Assembly (NCBI RefSeq): GCF_936931525.1
Contig: NZ_CAKZII010000092.1
Span: 1-32,131, forward strand
Length of the DNA stretch: 32,131 nt
Reading direction: 5' to 3'
From: an uncultured Aurantimicrobium sp.
GTDB lineage: Bacteria; Actinomycetota; Actinomycetes; Actinomycetales; Microbacteriaceae
In this document: positions 15,507 through 23,321 of the stretch, piece after piece
Numbering within the stretch: position 1 is the stretch's first letter
Layout of the letters: the number at the start of each line of letters is the position of its first letter
Made by a program: the position numbers and the translations under genes
Notes under the pieces: model-generated
Seen by the model: the letters and a program-made list of their open reading frames with translations, nothing else
Databases searched by the model: none
What the model was told of the DNA's origin: nothing

Positions 15507-15914
15507 ATGAGCACCGAGAACACTCTCGCTGACCGCTATGGTCGTCCAGCGACTCCTCGGGGACCCATCCGCCGCAACCTCGGCGTGATCATCACCTCAG
15601 CAGTGATCATCATTGCAGTCATGGCCTGGGGCATCAGTACCGACGCGATGGGCTTTGGCCCCAAAGCAGAAGCCAGAGACCTCGGCTACAACAGCCTGAC
15701 GGACACGAGCGTGACCGTGGAATTCGAGCTGACGGCAACGCCAGGCCACGAAGTGGCCTGCGCTATCCAAGCACAGAACACTTCCTTTGCCATTGTGGGG
15801 TGGAAGGTCTTTGTCTACCCACCATCCGAGCAGCGCATCCGCGATATTTCAGAGACCATCATCACCAGCCAGCCCGCCACCACGGGTTTGGTTTACCGTT
15901 GTTGGCTCACCTAG
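15507..15914 (+). CDS. DUF4307 membrane protein
   Basis: A 135-aa protein with a short basic cytoplasmic N-terminus, one membrane segment (about residues 25-44) and an extracytoplasmic domain with the DUF4307 pattern: a VTVEFELTATPG strand, Cys85 in VACAIQAQN, a VGWKVF strand and Cys132 near the C-terminus (YRCWLT), so a disulfide is plausible. Its function is unknown. The position immediately upstream of greA is conserved in actinobacteria. The ATG at 15507 has AAGGAG four bases upstream. Its stop codon overlaps the -10 element of greA. Confidence 0.8.
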   Translation: MSTENTLADRYGRPATPRGPIRRNLGVIITSAVIIIAVMAWGISTDAMGFGPKAEARDLGYNSLTDTSVTVEFELTATPGHEVACAIQAQNTSFAIVGWKVFVYPPSEQRIRDISETIITSQPATTGLVYRCWLT

Positions 15915-15917
15915 GCT
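15912..15917 (+). promoter_or_regulatory. -10 element TAGGCT, leaderless start of greA
   Basis: TAGGCT overlaps the DUF4307 stop codon and is followed by seven bases (GAAACCT) and the greA ATG. No ribosome binding site is visible. Confidence 0.5.
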
Positions 15918-15924
15918 GAAACCT

Positions 15925-16416
15925 ATGGCTAGCGAAGAAATCAAAGAAACATGGCTCACCCAAGAGGCGTATGACCGTCTCAAGGGAGAACTCGACACCC
16001 TCAGCGTTCAGGGTCGTGAAGAGATTGCCAAGCGTATTGAAGCTGCCCGCGAAGAGGGTGACCTCAAGGAGAACGGTGGCTACCACGCTGCTAAGGACGA
16101 GCAGGGAAAGATCGAAGCTCGTATTCGCACCCTGACCGCACTGCTCAAGGACGTCAAGGTCGGCGAAGCTCCTGAGAGCCACGGCATTGTGGAGACCGGA
16201 ACGGTCATCACCGCCAACATTGCTGGCGAAGAATCTGTGTTCCTGCTCGGTAACCGTGAGATTGCTGCCGGAACCGACTACACCGTCTATAGCGAAAGCA
16301 GCCCCATGGGTGCTGCCATCCTGGGCCTCAAGGTCGGCGAGAAGACTGTCTTCACTGCCCCTAACGGCAAAGACATTGCCGTTGAGGTTATCAACGTGGC
16401 CACGTTCACCGGCTAA
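15925..16416 (+). CDS. greA: Transcription elongation factor GreA
   Basis: A 163-aa GreA protein. It binds the secondary channel of RNA polymerase and stimulates cleavage of backtracked transcripts. The N-terminal half is the antiparallel coiled coil with the acidic tip GDLKEN (Asp46, Glu49) followed by YHAAKDEQ; the C-terminal half is the FKBP-like domain ending SSPMGAAILGLKVGE. Length and motifs are normal. The ATG at 15925 is supported by the family N-terminus and by TAGGCT seven bases upstream. A strong hairpin terminator follows. Confidence 0.95.
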   Translation: MASEEIKETWLTQEAYDRLKGELDTLSVQGREEIAKRIEAAREEGDLKENGGYHAAKDEQGKIEARIRTLTALLKDVKVGEAPESHGIVETGTVITANIAGEESVFLLGNREIAAGTDYTVYSESSPMGAAILGLKVGEKTVFTAPNGKDIAVEVINVATFTG

Positions 16417-16429
16417 CTGAGCTTTAAAC

Positions 16430-16459
16430 AACAACGCCTCCCTACGGGGAGGCGTTGTT
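16430..16459 (+). terminator. Hairpin terminator between greA and ilvA
   Basis: A 13-bp perfect stem (AACAACGCCTCCC / GGGAGGCGTTGTT) with a 4-base loop starts 13 bases after the greA stop and 10 bases from the convergent ilvA stop. It can serve both strands. Confidence 0.85.
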
Positions 16460-16468
16460 CGTTAAGAC

Positions 16469-17713
16469 TTAGATGTCGTCGCTAATGCGAACCTTGAAAC
16501 CTTCATCGCGCAGTGCCTTGACGACCTGCTTGCGGTGTTCCTTGCCACGGGTTTCGATGTGGAGTTCGAGCTCAACTTCACTGATCTGCAGTCCGCGTCC
16601 GTGACGAGTGTGAAGTACCTCAACAACGTTGGCGTTCTGCTCAGAGACGATCTCTGCTGTGCGAGCTAGCTGACCGGGACGGTCAGGGAGCATGACGCGG
16701 AGCTTGAGGTAACGCTCAGAGGCAGCAAGACCGTGACCCACGATGCGCTGAAGCAGTAGAGGGTCAATGTTTCCACCGGAGAGGATGGCTACGGTCTTTC
16801 CAGATTTCTTAATCTTCTTGGCCATGATGGCGGCAACGCCCACAGCACCTGCTGGCTCGACGACGAGCTTTGCTCGCTCGAGCAGCATGACCAATGCACG
16901 TGCGGTGTCATCGTCAGAGACGGTGACGACTTCATCAACGGTGTCCTTGATGATCTCGAAGTTCAGAGTTCCCGGGCGCGCAACGGCAATACCGTCACAA
17001 ATCGTGGGATGAACATCCACAGTGACGGGTTCACCAGCAGCCAGCGATGCGGGATAGGCCGAAGCGTTCTCTGCCTGCACACCAATGATGCGCACGGTGC
17101 GGCCCAATTTGGCAGCCTTCTGCTTCACTGCAGAGGCAACACCAGAGATGAGGCCACCGCCACCGATAGGAACAATGATGGTGTCCACGTCAGGAACTTC
17201 GTCCAGGATTTCAAGACCGAGAGTTCCTTGACCAGCAACCACGTGCTCGTGATCGAAAGGAGCAATGAAGATGGCGCCAGACTCGGCAGCGAAATCTTTG
17301 GCAGCTTTGAGCGACTCGTTGAAGATGTTTCCAGTGAGAACTACCTCAGCACCGTATTCACGAGTTGCTTCGAGCTTGGGAAGAGCAACACCCAGAGGCA
17401 TAAAGATGGTCGCCTTGATTCCGAGCTCTCGAGCAGCGAGAGCCACACCCTGAGCGTGGTTGCCTGCGGATGCGGCAATGACACCTTTTGCTCGCTCTTC
17501 GGCGGTGAGCTGGGAAAGACGGTTGTAAGCACCACGGAGCTTGTAGCTTCCGGTGCGCTGCAGGTTTTCGCACTTGAGGAAGACTTCCGAACCCAGAACG
17601 CTGCTGAGGTAACGAGAAGTTTCCATCGGGGTGGACTGTGCCACCTTGGCCACGGTGGCGCGGGCAGCCTCAAACTCTTCCAGAGTGGGGCCAGCGACGT
17701 GCTTCGAGGTCAT
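16469..17713 (-). CDS. ilvA: Threonine ammonia-lyase with C-terminal ACT domain
   Basis: A 414-aa PLP enzyme converting L-threonine to 2-oxobutanoate and ammonia, the entry to isoleucine synthesis or threonine catabolism. The PLP lysine is Lys58 in TGSYKLRGA; other blocks are SAGNHAQG and the PLP-phosphate loop IGGGGLISG. The C-terminal ~80 residues, from LRVMLPDRPGQLA onward, form a single ACT-type regulatory domain. This is the shorter one-ACT form rather than the E. coli IlvA form with two regulatory modules. The ATG at 17713 is preferred over the in-frame TTG at 17719 because TAAGAT ends six bases before it. It lies 17 bp after htpX on the same strand but appears to have its own promoter. 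Confidence 0.92.
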   Translation of the reverse strand: MTSKHVAGPTLEEFEAARATVAKVAQSTPMETSRYLSSVLGSEVFLKCENLQRTGSYKLRGAYNRLSQLTAEERAKGVIAASAGNHAQGVALAARELGIKATIFMPLGVALPKLEATREYGAEVVLTGNIFNESLKAAKDFAAESGAIFIAPFDHEHVVAGQGTLGLEILDEVPDVDTIIVPIGGGGLISGVASAVKQKAAKLGRTVRIIGVQAENASAYPASLAAGEPVTVDVHPTICDGIAVARPGTLNFEIIKDTVDEVVTVSDDDTARALVMLLERAKLVVEPAGAVGVAAIMAKKIKKSGKTVAILSGGNIDPLLLQRIVGHGLAASERYLKLRVMLPDRPGQLARTAEIVSEQNANVVEVLHTRHGRGLQISEVELELHIETRGKEHRKQVVKALRDEGFKVRISDDI

Positions 17714-17719
17714 AACCAA

Positions 17720-17725
17720 ATCTTA
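17720..17725 (-). promoter_or_regulatory. -10 element TAAGAT, leaderless start of ilvA
   Basis: TAAGAT ends six bases before the ilvA ATG and no Shine-Dalgarno is present. Confidence 0.45.
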
Positions 17726-17730
17726 GGGCA

Positions 17731-18618
17731 CTAGAACTTTCCACCCATTTCGTGGAGACGCTCAATGCGCTCCGCGATGGGTGGGTGGGTCGAGAGCATG
17801 CGCTCTGCCAGGCCTGGCTTCTCGGGGTCTGCAATCCACATGTGAGCCATGCTCGAGCTCTGCTTTTGCATGGGGCGTCCATAGGCGCCCAACTTCTGCA
17901 GGGCACTAGCCAAGGCTTCAGGGTGGCGAGTGGTGAGTGCTCCCGTGGCATCTGCAAGGTATTCACGCTGGCGGGAAATCGCGAGCTGAACCATGGTGGC
18001 AACCAAAGGGGCAATGATCATGGCCACCAGGCCAAAGATCATCACCACAGGGTTTCCGCCACCACCGTTGTCGTCTCGGCGATTTCCAGCAAAGAAGGAC
18101 ATGCGCACAAGCATGTCTGCGAGGAAACCGACGGCGACAACTAAACCAAACACAATCATGGAGACGCGAATGTCGTAGTTGCGCACGTGACCGAGCTCGT
18201 GAGCCATGATGCCTTCGAGCTCAGCGTCATCCATCAGATCAAGAAGTCCAGAGGTGGCAGCAACCGAGGCATGCTGTGGATCGCGTCCCGTTGCAAAGGC
18301 GTTGGGGGCTTGATCATTGATGATGTAGACCTTGGGCATGGGAGTGCCTGTGGCAATGCAGAGGTTCTCCACGATTCGGAACAACCTGGGGTTGTCTGCC
18401 TTCTGAATCTCGATGGCACCCGCCATCGAGAGCGCCTGGGACCCAGCAAGGTAGTACTGGAACCAGGCGTAGGCAGCAGCGATGACCACCGTGAAGATGG
18501 CGATATTGATATCGCCATACATATAGGCAGCGAACCAGCCCAAGCCACCAATGATGATGAGGAACACCAACATGATGAAGATGGTGTTGCGCTTATTCGC
18601 AGCAATAGCGGAATACAT
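17731..18618 (-). CDS. htpX: HtpX-type membrane zinc metalloprotease (M48)
   Basis: A 295-aa M48B peptidase that cleaves misfolded membrane proteins. Two N-terminal membrane segments (about residues 13-32 and 39-57) precede the zinc site HELGH (His140, Glu141, His144); the third ligand is likely Glu219 in SRQREYLAD. Further hydrophobic segments at about 152-172 and 191-211 flank a Gly/Asn-rich loop (GGGGN). It follows lemA by 26 bp; lemA-htpX pairs are widespread. The C-terminal LSTHPPIAERIERL block is standard. Its length is normal for the family. Confidence 0.92.
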   Translation of the reverse strand: MYSAIAANKRNTIFIMLVFLIIIGGLGWFAAYMYGDINIAIFTVVIAAAYAWFQYYLAGSQALSMAGAIEIQKADNPRLFRIVENLCIATGTPMPKVYIINDQAPNAFATGRDPQHASVAATSGLLDLMDDAELEGIMAHELGHVRNYDIRVSMIVFGLVVAVGFLADMLVRMSFFAGNRRDDNGGGGNPVVMIFGLVAMIIAPLVATMVQLAISRQREYLADATGALTTRHPEALASALQKLGAYGRPMQKQSSSMAHMWIADPEKPGLAERMLSTHPPIAERIERLHEMGGKF

Positions 18619-18644
18619 AGAGCTCTAGCTCTCGAGGGTTCTGA

Positions 18645-19214
18645 TTAGAACTGAATACGTGGAGGCTCAGCAATTGCTGCAGCGTCCGCAACATCGAAGA
18701 AGTCGCGCTTGTCGAACTTCAACTTGTTTGCCCACATGTTGTTGGGGAAGGTGAGGATCTTGGTGTTGAACTCACGAACGCCACCGTTATAGAAACGGCG
18801 AGCAGCCTGGATCTTATCTTCGGTGTCGACGAGTTCACCCTGGAGCTGGAGGAAGTTTTCACTGGCGTGCAGTTGAGGGTAGGCCTCTGCCACAGCAAAG
18901 ATGCTCTTCAGTGCAGATTGCATGTGGCCTTCAGCCTCTGCTGCGGCAGCAGGGGTGCTGGCAGAAAGAGTCTCGGCACGAGCCTTGGTGACAGCCTCAA
19001 AGACGCCCTTTTCGTGGGCGGCATATCCCTTAACTGTTTCAATCAGGTTCGGAATGAGATCCGCACGGCGCTTGAGCTGGACGGTAATGTCACTCCACGC
19101 TTCGTCAACGCGAACGTTGAGGGTAACCAGCGCGTTGTATGTCGACCACAGGTAAATACCTACGACGGCGGCGATAACAACAATGAGACCAAGTACGGGG
19201 AGCAGTACATCCAT
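18645..19214 (-). CDS. lemA: LemA family protein
   Basis: A 189-aa LemA protein: an N-terminal membrane segment (about residues 5-24) followed by an all-helical domain outside the membrane. Family blocks are YNALVTLNVRVDEAWSDI, LKRRADLIPNLIETVKGYA, AYPQLHASENFLQLQ and the ending RRFYNGGVREFN. Its function is poorly known; it accompanies HtpX and may present or regulate substrates of the protease. The ATG at 19214 has GGAGG directly upstream, and TAACAT also ends six bases before it, so it could be read leadered or leaderless. The gene diverges from an MFS carrier. Confidence 0.9.
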   Translation of the reverse strand: MDVLLPVLGLIVVIAAVVGIYLWSTYNALVTLNVRVDEAWSDITVQLKRRADLIPNLIETVKGYAAHEKGVFEAVTKARAETLSASTPAAAAEAEGHMQSALKSIFAVAEAYPQLHASENFLQLQGELVDTEDKIQAARRFYNGGVREFNTKILTFPNNMWANKLKFDKRDFFDVADAAAIAEPPRIQF

Positions 19215-19298
19215 GCCTCCATGTTACGACGAGAAAGCTGGATGTCTGCCGAGAGAATCGTGAATACATCTTCTCTGATTGCAGGAACCTTTCCTTAC

Positions 19299-19304
19299 TA
19301 GGCT
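19299..19304 (+). promoter_or_regulatory. -10 element TAGGCT, leaderless start of the MFS gene
   Basis: TAGGCT ends six bases before the ATG at 19311 and no ribosome binding site is visible. It is the third copy of this exact hexamer at a gene start in the window. Confidence 0.5.
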
Positions 19305-19310
19305 TGAGCA

Positions 19311-20591
19311 ATGTCTACCCAGCGCAAGCGCCTGATTCACCCAGCGTGGATTGTTGCCGCGGTGGGCTTCCTAGCCCTGGTGGGCGCTGCCGGTTTCCGC
19401 TCTGCTCCCGGCGTCATGATGGTGCCCCTAGAAGAAGAATTTGGCTGGGGTAGCGCCACGATTTCTCTGGCTATCGCCATCAACATTTTGCTTTTTGGGC
19501 TCACCGCCCCCTTCGCTGCAGCACTGATGAACCGCTTTGGTCTGAGGAAAGTCACTACGGCGGCGCTTCTCCTCATCTCTGCAGGTAGTGCCCTCAGTAT
19601 CTTTGCCACCACTCCCTTCGTATTGATTCTCACCTGGGGAATTCTGATCGGCCTGGGCTCAGGATCTATGGCGCTGGTTTTTGCGGCAACAATCACCAAC
19701 ACCTGGTTCGTTGCTCGACGAGGACTTGTCTCAGGAATTCTCTCCGCAGGAAGCGCAACAGGACAGTTGGCCTTTTTGCCTGTGATGGCTGGACTTGTCA
19801 CCACCACCGGCTGGAGGGCGGCTTCGCTCGTGATGGCAGGTGCCGCCCTGGCCGTCGTGCCACTGATCTTGCTGTTTATGCGCAATTCACCAGCCGACCT
19901 GGGTGTTCGCCGTTTCGGCGAGAGCGAAAAGGCAGCTGAGAAGGCAGCCGCGGAAACAGCTGCTTCTCCTCCCACCGGCAACCCTGCAAAGTATGCCCTC
20001 ACCGTGTTACGCGAGGCAGCCAGGACCCGCACCTTCTGGGCACTCGCTGCAGGCTTTGCTATCTGCGGGGCAACAACCAATGGGCTCATTGGCGTGCACT
20101 TCATTCCTTCAGCACACGATCACGGGATGCCCGAGACAACAGCAGCTGGGCTACTGGCAGCTGTGGGTATTTTCGACATTGTCGGAACAGTTGCTTCTGG
20201 TTGGCTGACTGACCGAGTGAACCCACGGATTCTGTTAGGCATCTACTACTTCGGCCGAGGAATCTCTTTACTTCTGCTGCCGGTGTTGCTCTCGGCAACC
20301 ATCCAGCCCAGCCTGATCATTTTCATCGTGGTTTATGGGCTGGACTGGGTTGCCACCGTTCCACCCACCATTGCCATTTGTAATGAAGTGTTTGGAAAGA
20401 AAGGTCCCATCGTTTTCGGCTGGGTCTATGCAGCACACCAGGTTGGTGCGTCTATCGCCGCATTGGCTGCTGGTGTTATCCGTGACCAAACCGGTGAATA
20501 CACCTTGGCTTGGTTTGGAGCTGCGGCATTATGTGCTGTGGCAGCGTGGATCAGCTTCCGCATTCGAAAGGCACCTGCACCTGTCTCCTAA
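19311..20591 (+). CDS. MFS transporter, oxalate/formate antiporter-like
   Basis: A 426-aa major facilitator carrier with twelve predicted membrane segments and a long central cytoplasmic loop rich in Ala/Glu/Lys (around residues 200-225) between the two six-helix halves. The N-terminal APGVMMVPLEEEFGWG followed by SATISLAIAINILLFGL resembles the monocarboxylate / oxalate-formate antiporter group, and LMNRFGLRKV is the MFS loop 2-3 motif. The substrate is unknown; an organic anion is plausible. It diverges from lemA and is not linked to the aromatic cluster, so it should not be taken as its transporter. Confidence 0.82.
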   Translation: MSTQRKRLIHPAWIVAAVGFLALVGAAGFRSAPGVMMVPLEEEFGWGSATISLAIAINILLFGLTAPFAAALMNRFGLRKVTTAALLLISAGSALSIFATTPFVLILTWGILIGLGSGSMALVFAATITNTWFVARRGLVSGILSAGSATGQLAFLPVMAGLVTTTGWRAASLVMAGAALAVVPLILLFMRNSPADLGVRRFGESEKAAEKAAAETAASPPTGNPAKYALTVLREAARTRTFWALAAGFAICGATTNGLIGVHFIPSAHDHGMPETTAAGLLAAVGIFDIVGTVASGWLTDRVNPRILLGIYYFGRGISLLLLPVLLSATIQPSLIIFIVVYGLDWVATVPPTIAICNEVFGKKGPIVFGWVYAAHQVGASIAALAAGVIRDQTGEYTLAWFGAAALCAVAAWISFRIRKAPAPVS

Positions 20592-20657
20592 CGCATATTC
20601 AGGCATAAATCGGCGGAGAAGTTTCCGTCTTGTACCCCACGGGAATACACTTTTCTC

Positions 20658-20681
20658 AACCTGTTAAGAGACGGACAGGTT
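20658..20681. promoter_or_regulatory. Inverted repeat upstream of the amylosucrase gene
   Basis: AACCTGT (20658-20664) and ACAGGTT (20675-20681) form 7-bp arms with a 10-base spacer, 23 bases before the start codon. It could be an operator for a sugar-responsive repressor; no regulator gene is adjacent. Confidence 0.35.
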
Positions 20682-20704
20682 AGAGACAATGGAGTCCCTC
20701 CCTT

Positions 20705-22633
20705 ATGCAACACATTCCCGACCTTGTCGAGGCTGCTCGAGTGCAGCTCCAAGGACTTGTAGGCACCAGTACTCGTGGTGCTCAAGATTTACTCGACCGC
20801 TTTGACCGCTGGGGTGGGGACCTCGTGGAAGCACTCGCTGAGATTTACCCGATCGAGACGGCTCTTCCTCAACTCATCGAAGTGATGGCTGCGGCGCACC
20901 TGCAACGAGATGAATCTTTACAGCAACGAGACCGCGAGCGCGTGCTGGCACAAGACTGGTTCCAAAGCCCCGAAACTATTGGCTACGTGGCCTATGCAGA
21001 CCTCTTTGCAAAGAACCTCAAAGGCATCACTAAGCGCATTCCCTACTTAGAGAACCTCGGTGTGACCTACCTGCACCTGCTTCCCATCTTGAAGCCTCGG
21101 CCAGGTGCGAACGACGGCGGCTATGCCGTGATGGACTATCGCTCACTGCGCGAAGATTTAGGTTCCATGAAGGAACTGCGCTCCACAGCAGACAAGCTGC
21201 ATGACTCTGGCATTTCACTAACCCTCGATCTCGTGCTCAACCACGTTGCACTCGAGCACGAATGGGCAGAGAAAGCACGCTCAGGTGATGCCACCTATCG
21301 CGATTACTTCTATGTCTATCCAGACCGCACCATTCCTGATCAGTTCGAGAAGAGCTTGCTAGAAGTCTTCCCTGACTTTGCTCCTGGTAACTTCACCTGG
21401 GATGACGACCTCAAGGGCTGGGTCTGGACCACCTTCAACTCCTACCAATGGGATGTGAACTGGTCGAACCCTGCTGTGTTCTGCGACTACGCAGACATTA
21501 TTGCGAACCTGGCTAACCACGGCGTTGACTGCATTCGCCTTGATGCCATTGCATTTATGTGGAAGCGGATGGGAACCATCTGTCAGGGTGAACCCGAGGT
21601 TCATGTCATTACCCAGGCACTGCGCGCATTCACCAAGATCTTCTCCCCTGCCATGATTTTCAAAGCTGAAGCGATCGTGGGGCCCGCCCAGGTTGGCGCT
21701 TACTTCGGTGAGGGCAAGCATGCCGGCAAGGTTTCTGACCTCGCGTATCACAACAGCTTGATGGTGCAGATTTGGTCCGCTATCGCAGCCAAGGATGCCA
21801 CCCTCATGGTTCACACCATGTCCCGCTTTGCAGGGCTCCCCAGCACCACGGCGTGGGGCGTCTACCTGCGTTGCCACGATGACATTGGCTGGGCGATCGA
21901 TGACACCGATGCCCACGAAGTGGGCCTGAATGGTCACGACCACCGCATGTTCTTAGCTGAATACTTCGAAGGCAGCTTCTATGGCTCCCTGGCCACAGGT
22001 GAAGCCTTTATGCCCGACCCCGTCAGTGGTGAGCGCAGAACCTCAGGTACCGGCGCCAGCTTGGCGGGTATTGAGAAGGCCCTCAAGCTCAAAGACGACA
22101 AACAGCTTGCTCTCGCCATTGAACGCTACCTCTGCGCCTACACAATGGTCTTTGGTTTCGGCGGAATCCCTCTGCTCTACATGGGCGATGAGATTGGTCT
22201 ACTCAACGACCACAGCTATCTCAAGGACGAAACAAAGGCCGAAGATAACCGCTGGTTACACCGACCCAAGATGAATTGGAAAGTCGCTGACGCAGCAGCT
22301 TCTGGTGAGCTCAACGACAAGGCTGCGGGCATGATTTATAACCGCATGAAGCACGTCATCGAAGTAAGGAAGACGTTGCCTTCCCTTCATGCCAGCGTTG
22401 CCACGAAGGTCCGCAAGGGCACGGGTCAAGGAGTGGTCATCTTCGATCGCGTTCACCCTGCAGGAGATATTGTGCAGGTCTATAACCTTTCAGACAGTCC
22501 AAGGTGGCTATCTGCATCAGAACTCGGAACTCTCACCACCAAGGTGACCGACCACCTCACGGGTCACACTTTCGACATTGGAACTGGGGTTCCCCTCGCC
22601 CCCTATGAGATGCGTTGGTTTAGTCAGGCCTAA
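20705..22633 (+). CDS. Amylosucrase-type GH13 glucosyltransferase
   Basis: A 642-aa GH13 enzyme of the amylosucrase subfamily, expected to transfer glucose from sucrose to an alpha-1,4-glucan with release of fructose, or to hydrolyse or isomerise sucrose. After an N-terminal helical domain (residues 1-90) comes the (beta/alpha)8 barrel. Catalytic residues are the nucleophile Asp280 (CIRLDAIAF), the acid/base Glu322 (FKAEAI) and Asp392 in RCHDDIGW, matching the spacing in Neisseria amylosucrase. Other subfamily blocks are WDVNWSNPAVF and FMWKRMGTICQGEPEVH. The C-terminal beta domain ends at APYEMRWF. No signal peptide is seen, so it is probably cytoplasmic. GGAG lies upstream of the ATG at 20705. 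A short HtaA-domain gene follows after 54 bp. Confidence 0.88.
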   Translation: MQHIPDLVEAARVQLQGLVGTSTRGAQDLLDRFDRWGGDLVEALAEIYPIETALPQLIEVMAAAHLQRDESLQQRDRERVLAQDWFQSPETIGYVAYADLFAKNLKGITKRIPYLENLGVTYLHLLPILKPRPGANDGGYAVMDYRSLREDLGSMKELRSTADKLHDSGISLTLDLVLNHVALEHEWAEKARSGDATYRDYFYVYPDRTIPDQFEKSLLEVFPDFAPGNFTWDDDLKGWVWTTFNSYQWDVNWSNPAVFCDYADIIANLANHGVDCIRLDAIAFMWKRMGTICQGEPEVHVITQALRAFTKIFSPAMIFKAEAIVGPAQVGAYFGEGKHAGKVSDLAYHNSLMVQIWSAIAAKDATLMVHTMSRFAGLPSTTAWGVYLRCHDDIGWAIDDTDAHEVGLNGHDHRMFLAEYFEGSFYGSLATGEAFMPDPVSGERRTSGTGASLAGIEKALKLKDDKQLALAIERYLCAYTMVFGFGGIPLLYMGDEIGLLNDHSYLKDETKAEDNRWLHRPKMNWKVADAAASGELNDKAAGMIYNRMKHVIEVRKTLPSLHASVATKVRKGTGQGVVIFDRVHPAGDIVQVYNLSDSPRWLSASELGTLTTKVTDHLTGHTFDIGTGVPLAPYEMRWFSQA

Positions 22634-22687
22634 CCCGACGGGAATGAAGCAACCAAATCCAACATTCACTGGAATGATGGAATCATC

Positions 22688-23146
22688 ATGACGACAACAA
22701 TGCTGACCTGGGGCATCAAAGAAAGTTTGATTGCCTATATCGAGCGATTAGAAGATGGCGTTTTTGAAACCACTTCTGGCGCTTCGCGCGAAGGAAACGA
22801 ATTCTTGTTTCCGCTCGATACTGAAGCCTCTGACTTTGAACACGAAACTCAACAGGGCACTTTGCAGTTCCGCGGCTCGGTCATCATTACCGGGCATTGG
22901 GGCGGCATGCGCGTGGAGATTCATGACCCTCGCATCACACTCAATGGCACGACTGGGGAACTAGAGACCCTCACCAAAAGTGTTTTTGGCGCTGACAGCT
23001 TCGGTACCTTCGCAACGATTAACGTGACGTCACCTGCGCCTCAGCTCACAGCTGATGTCGCGCTAGCTCCCGCAGGACAAGCTTTGATGGGACAGCAATA
23101 CAGCGTGGGCCAGGAACTCAGCCCTGTCAGCATTTCGTGGACGTGA
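22688..23146 (+). CDS. Small HtaA-domain protein
   Basis: A 152-aa protein that is essentially one HtaA domain, the module used by corynebacteria for surface heme binding. Recognisable parts are LTWGIKESLIAYIE at the N-terminus, a central LQFRGSVIITGHWGGMRVEI strand pair and IHDPRITL. Tyr17 and His70 fall where the heme-ligand tyrosine and its partner histidine lie in heme-binding HtaA domains, as I recall that family. No signal peptide, membrane anchor or sortase signal is visible, which is unusual for the family. It follows the amylosucrase gene on the same strand with a weak GATGGA ribosome binding site. Heme binding is therefore possible, but cytoplasmic location argues for caution. Confidence 0.7.
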   Translation: MTTTMLTWGIKESLIAYIERLEDGVFETTSGASREGNEFLFPLDTEASDFEHETQQGTLQFRGSVIITGHWGGMRVEIHDPRITLNGTTGELETLTKSVFGADSFGTFATINVTSPAPQLTADVALAPAGQALMGQQYSVGQELSPVSISWT

Positions 23147-23180
23147 ACCAGACTTCATCGTTCACTCGTTCACGAGTAAT

Positions 23181-23257
23181 TGGTACCCCCAGTGGGACTC
23201 GAACCCACACTGGATCGATTTTAAGTCGATTGCCTCTGCCGATTGGGCTATGGGGGC
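23181..23257 (-). tRNA. tRNA with anticodon UAA (Leu), short variable loop, CCA encoded
   Basis: On the minus strand a 77-nt cloverleaf can be drawn. The acceptor arm is GCCCCCA/TGGGGGT (first pair G-U), there is a D arm with GG, the anticodon stem is ATCGA/TCGAT around loop CTTAAAA, and the T arm is GTGGG-TTCGAGT-CCCAC, followed by discriminator A and encoded CCA. The anticodon TAA reads Leu UUA/UUG codons. The variable region has only 5 nt, so this is a class I shape, while bacterial leucine tRNAs are normally class II with a long variable arm and about 85 nt. Charging with leucine is therefore inferred only from the anticodon. Confidence 0.85.
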
Positions 23258-23279
23258 GTACCTTCTCAGGCTAGCAAAG

Positions 23280-23310
23280 CAAAAGGGAGGCCATGACAGC
23301 CTCCCTTTTG
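23280..23310 (-). terminator. Hairpin terminator downstream of ndh
   Basis: A 12-bp perfect inverted repeat (CAAAAGGGAGGC / GCCTCCCTTTTG) with a 7-base loop sits 11 bases after the ndh stop. T-rich flanks on both sides would also allow use in the other direction. Confidence 0.8.
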
Positions 23311-23321
23311 TTTTGGAAGTT

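Noticed and set aside
19311-20591. MFS carrier as the cresol or 4-hydroxybenzoate transporter of the cre-like operon
   Set aside because: It is 8 kb away, on the opposite strand, with housekeeping genes in between, and resembles organic anion carriers only in general.
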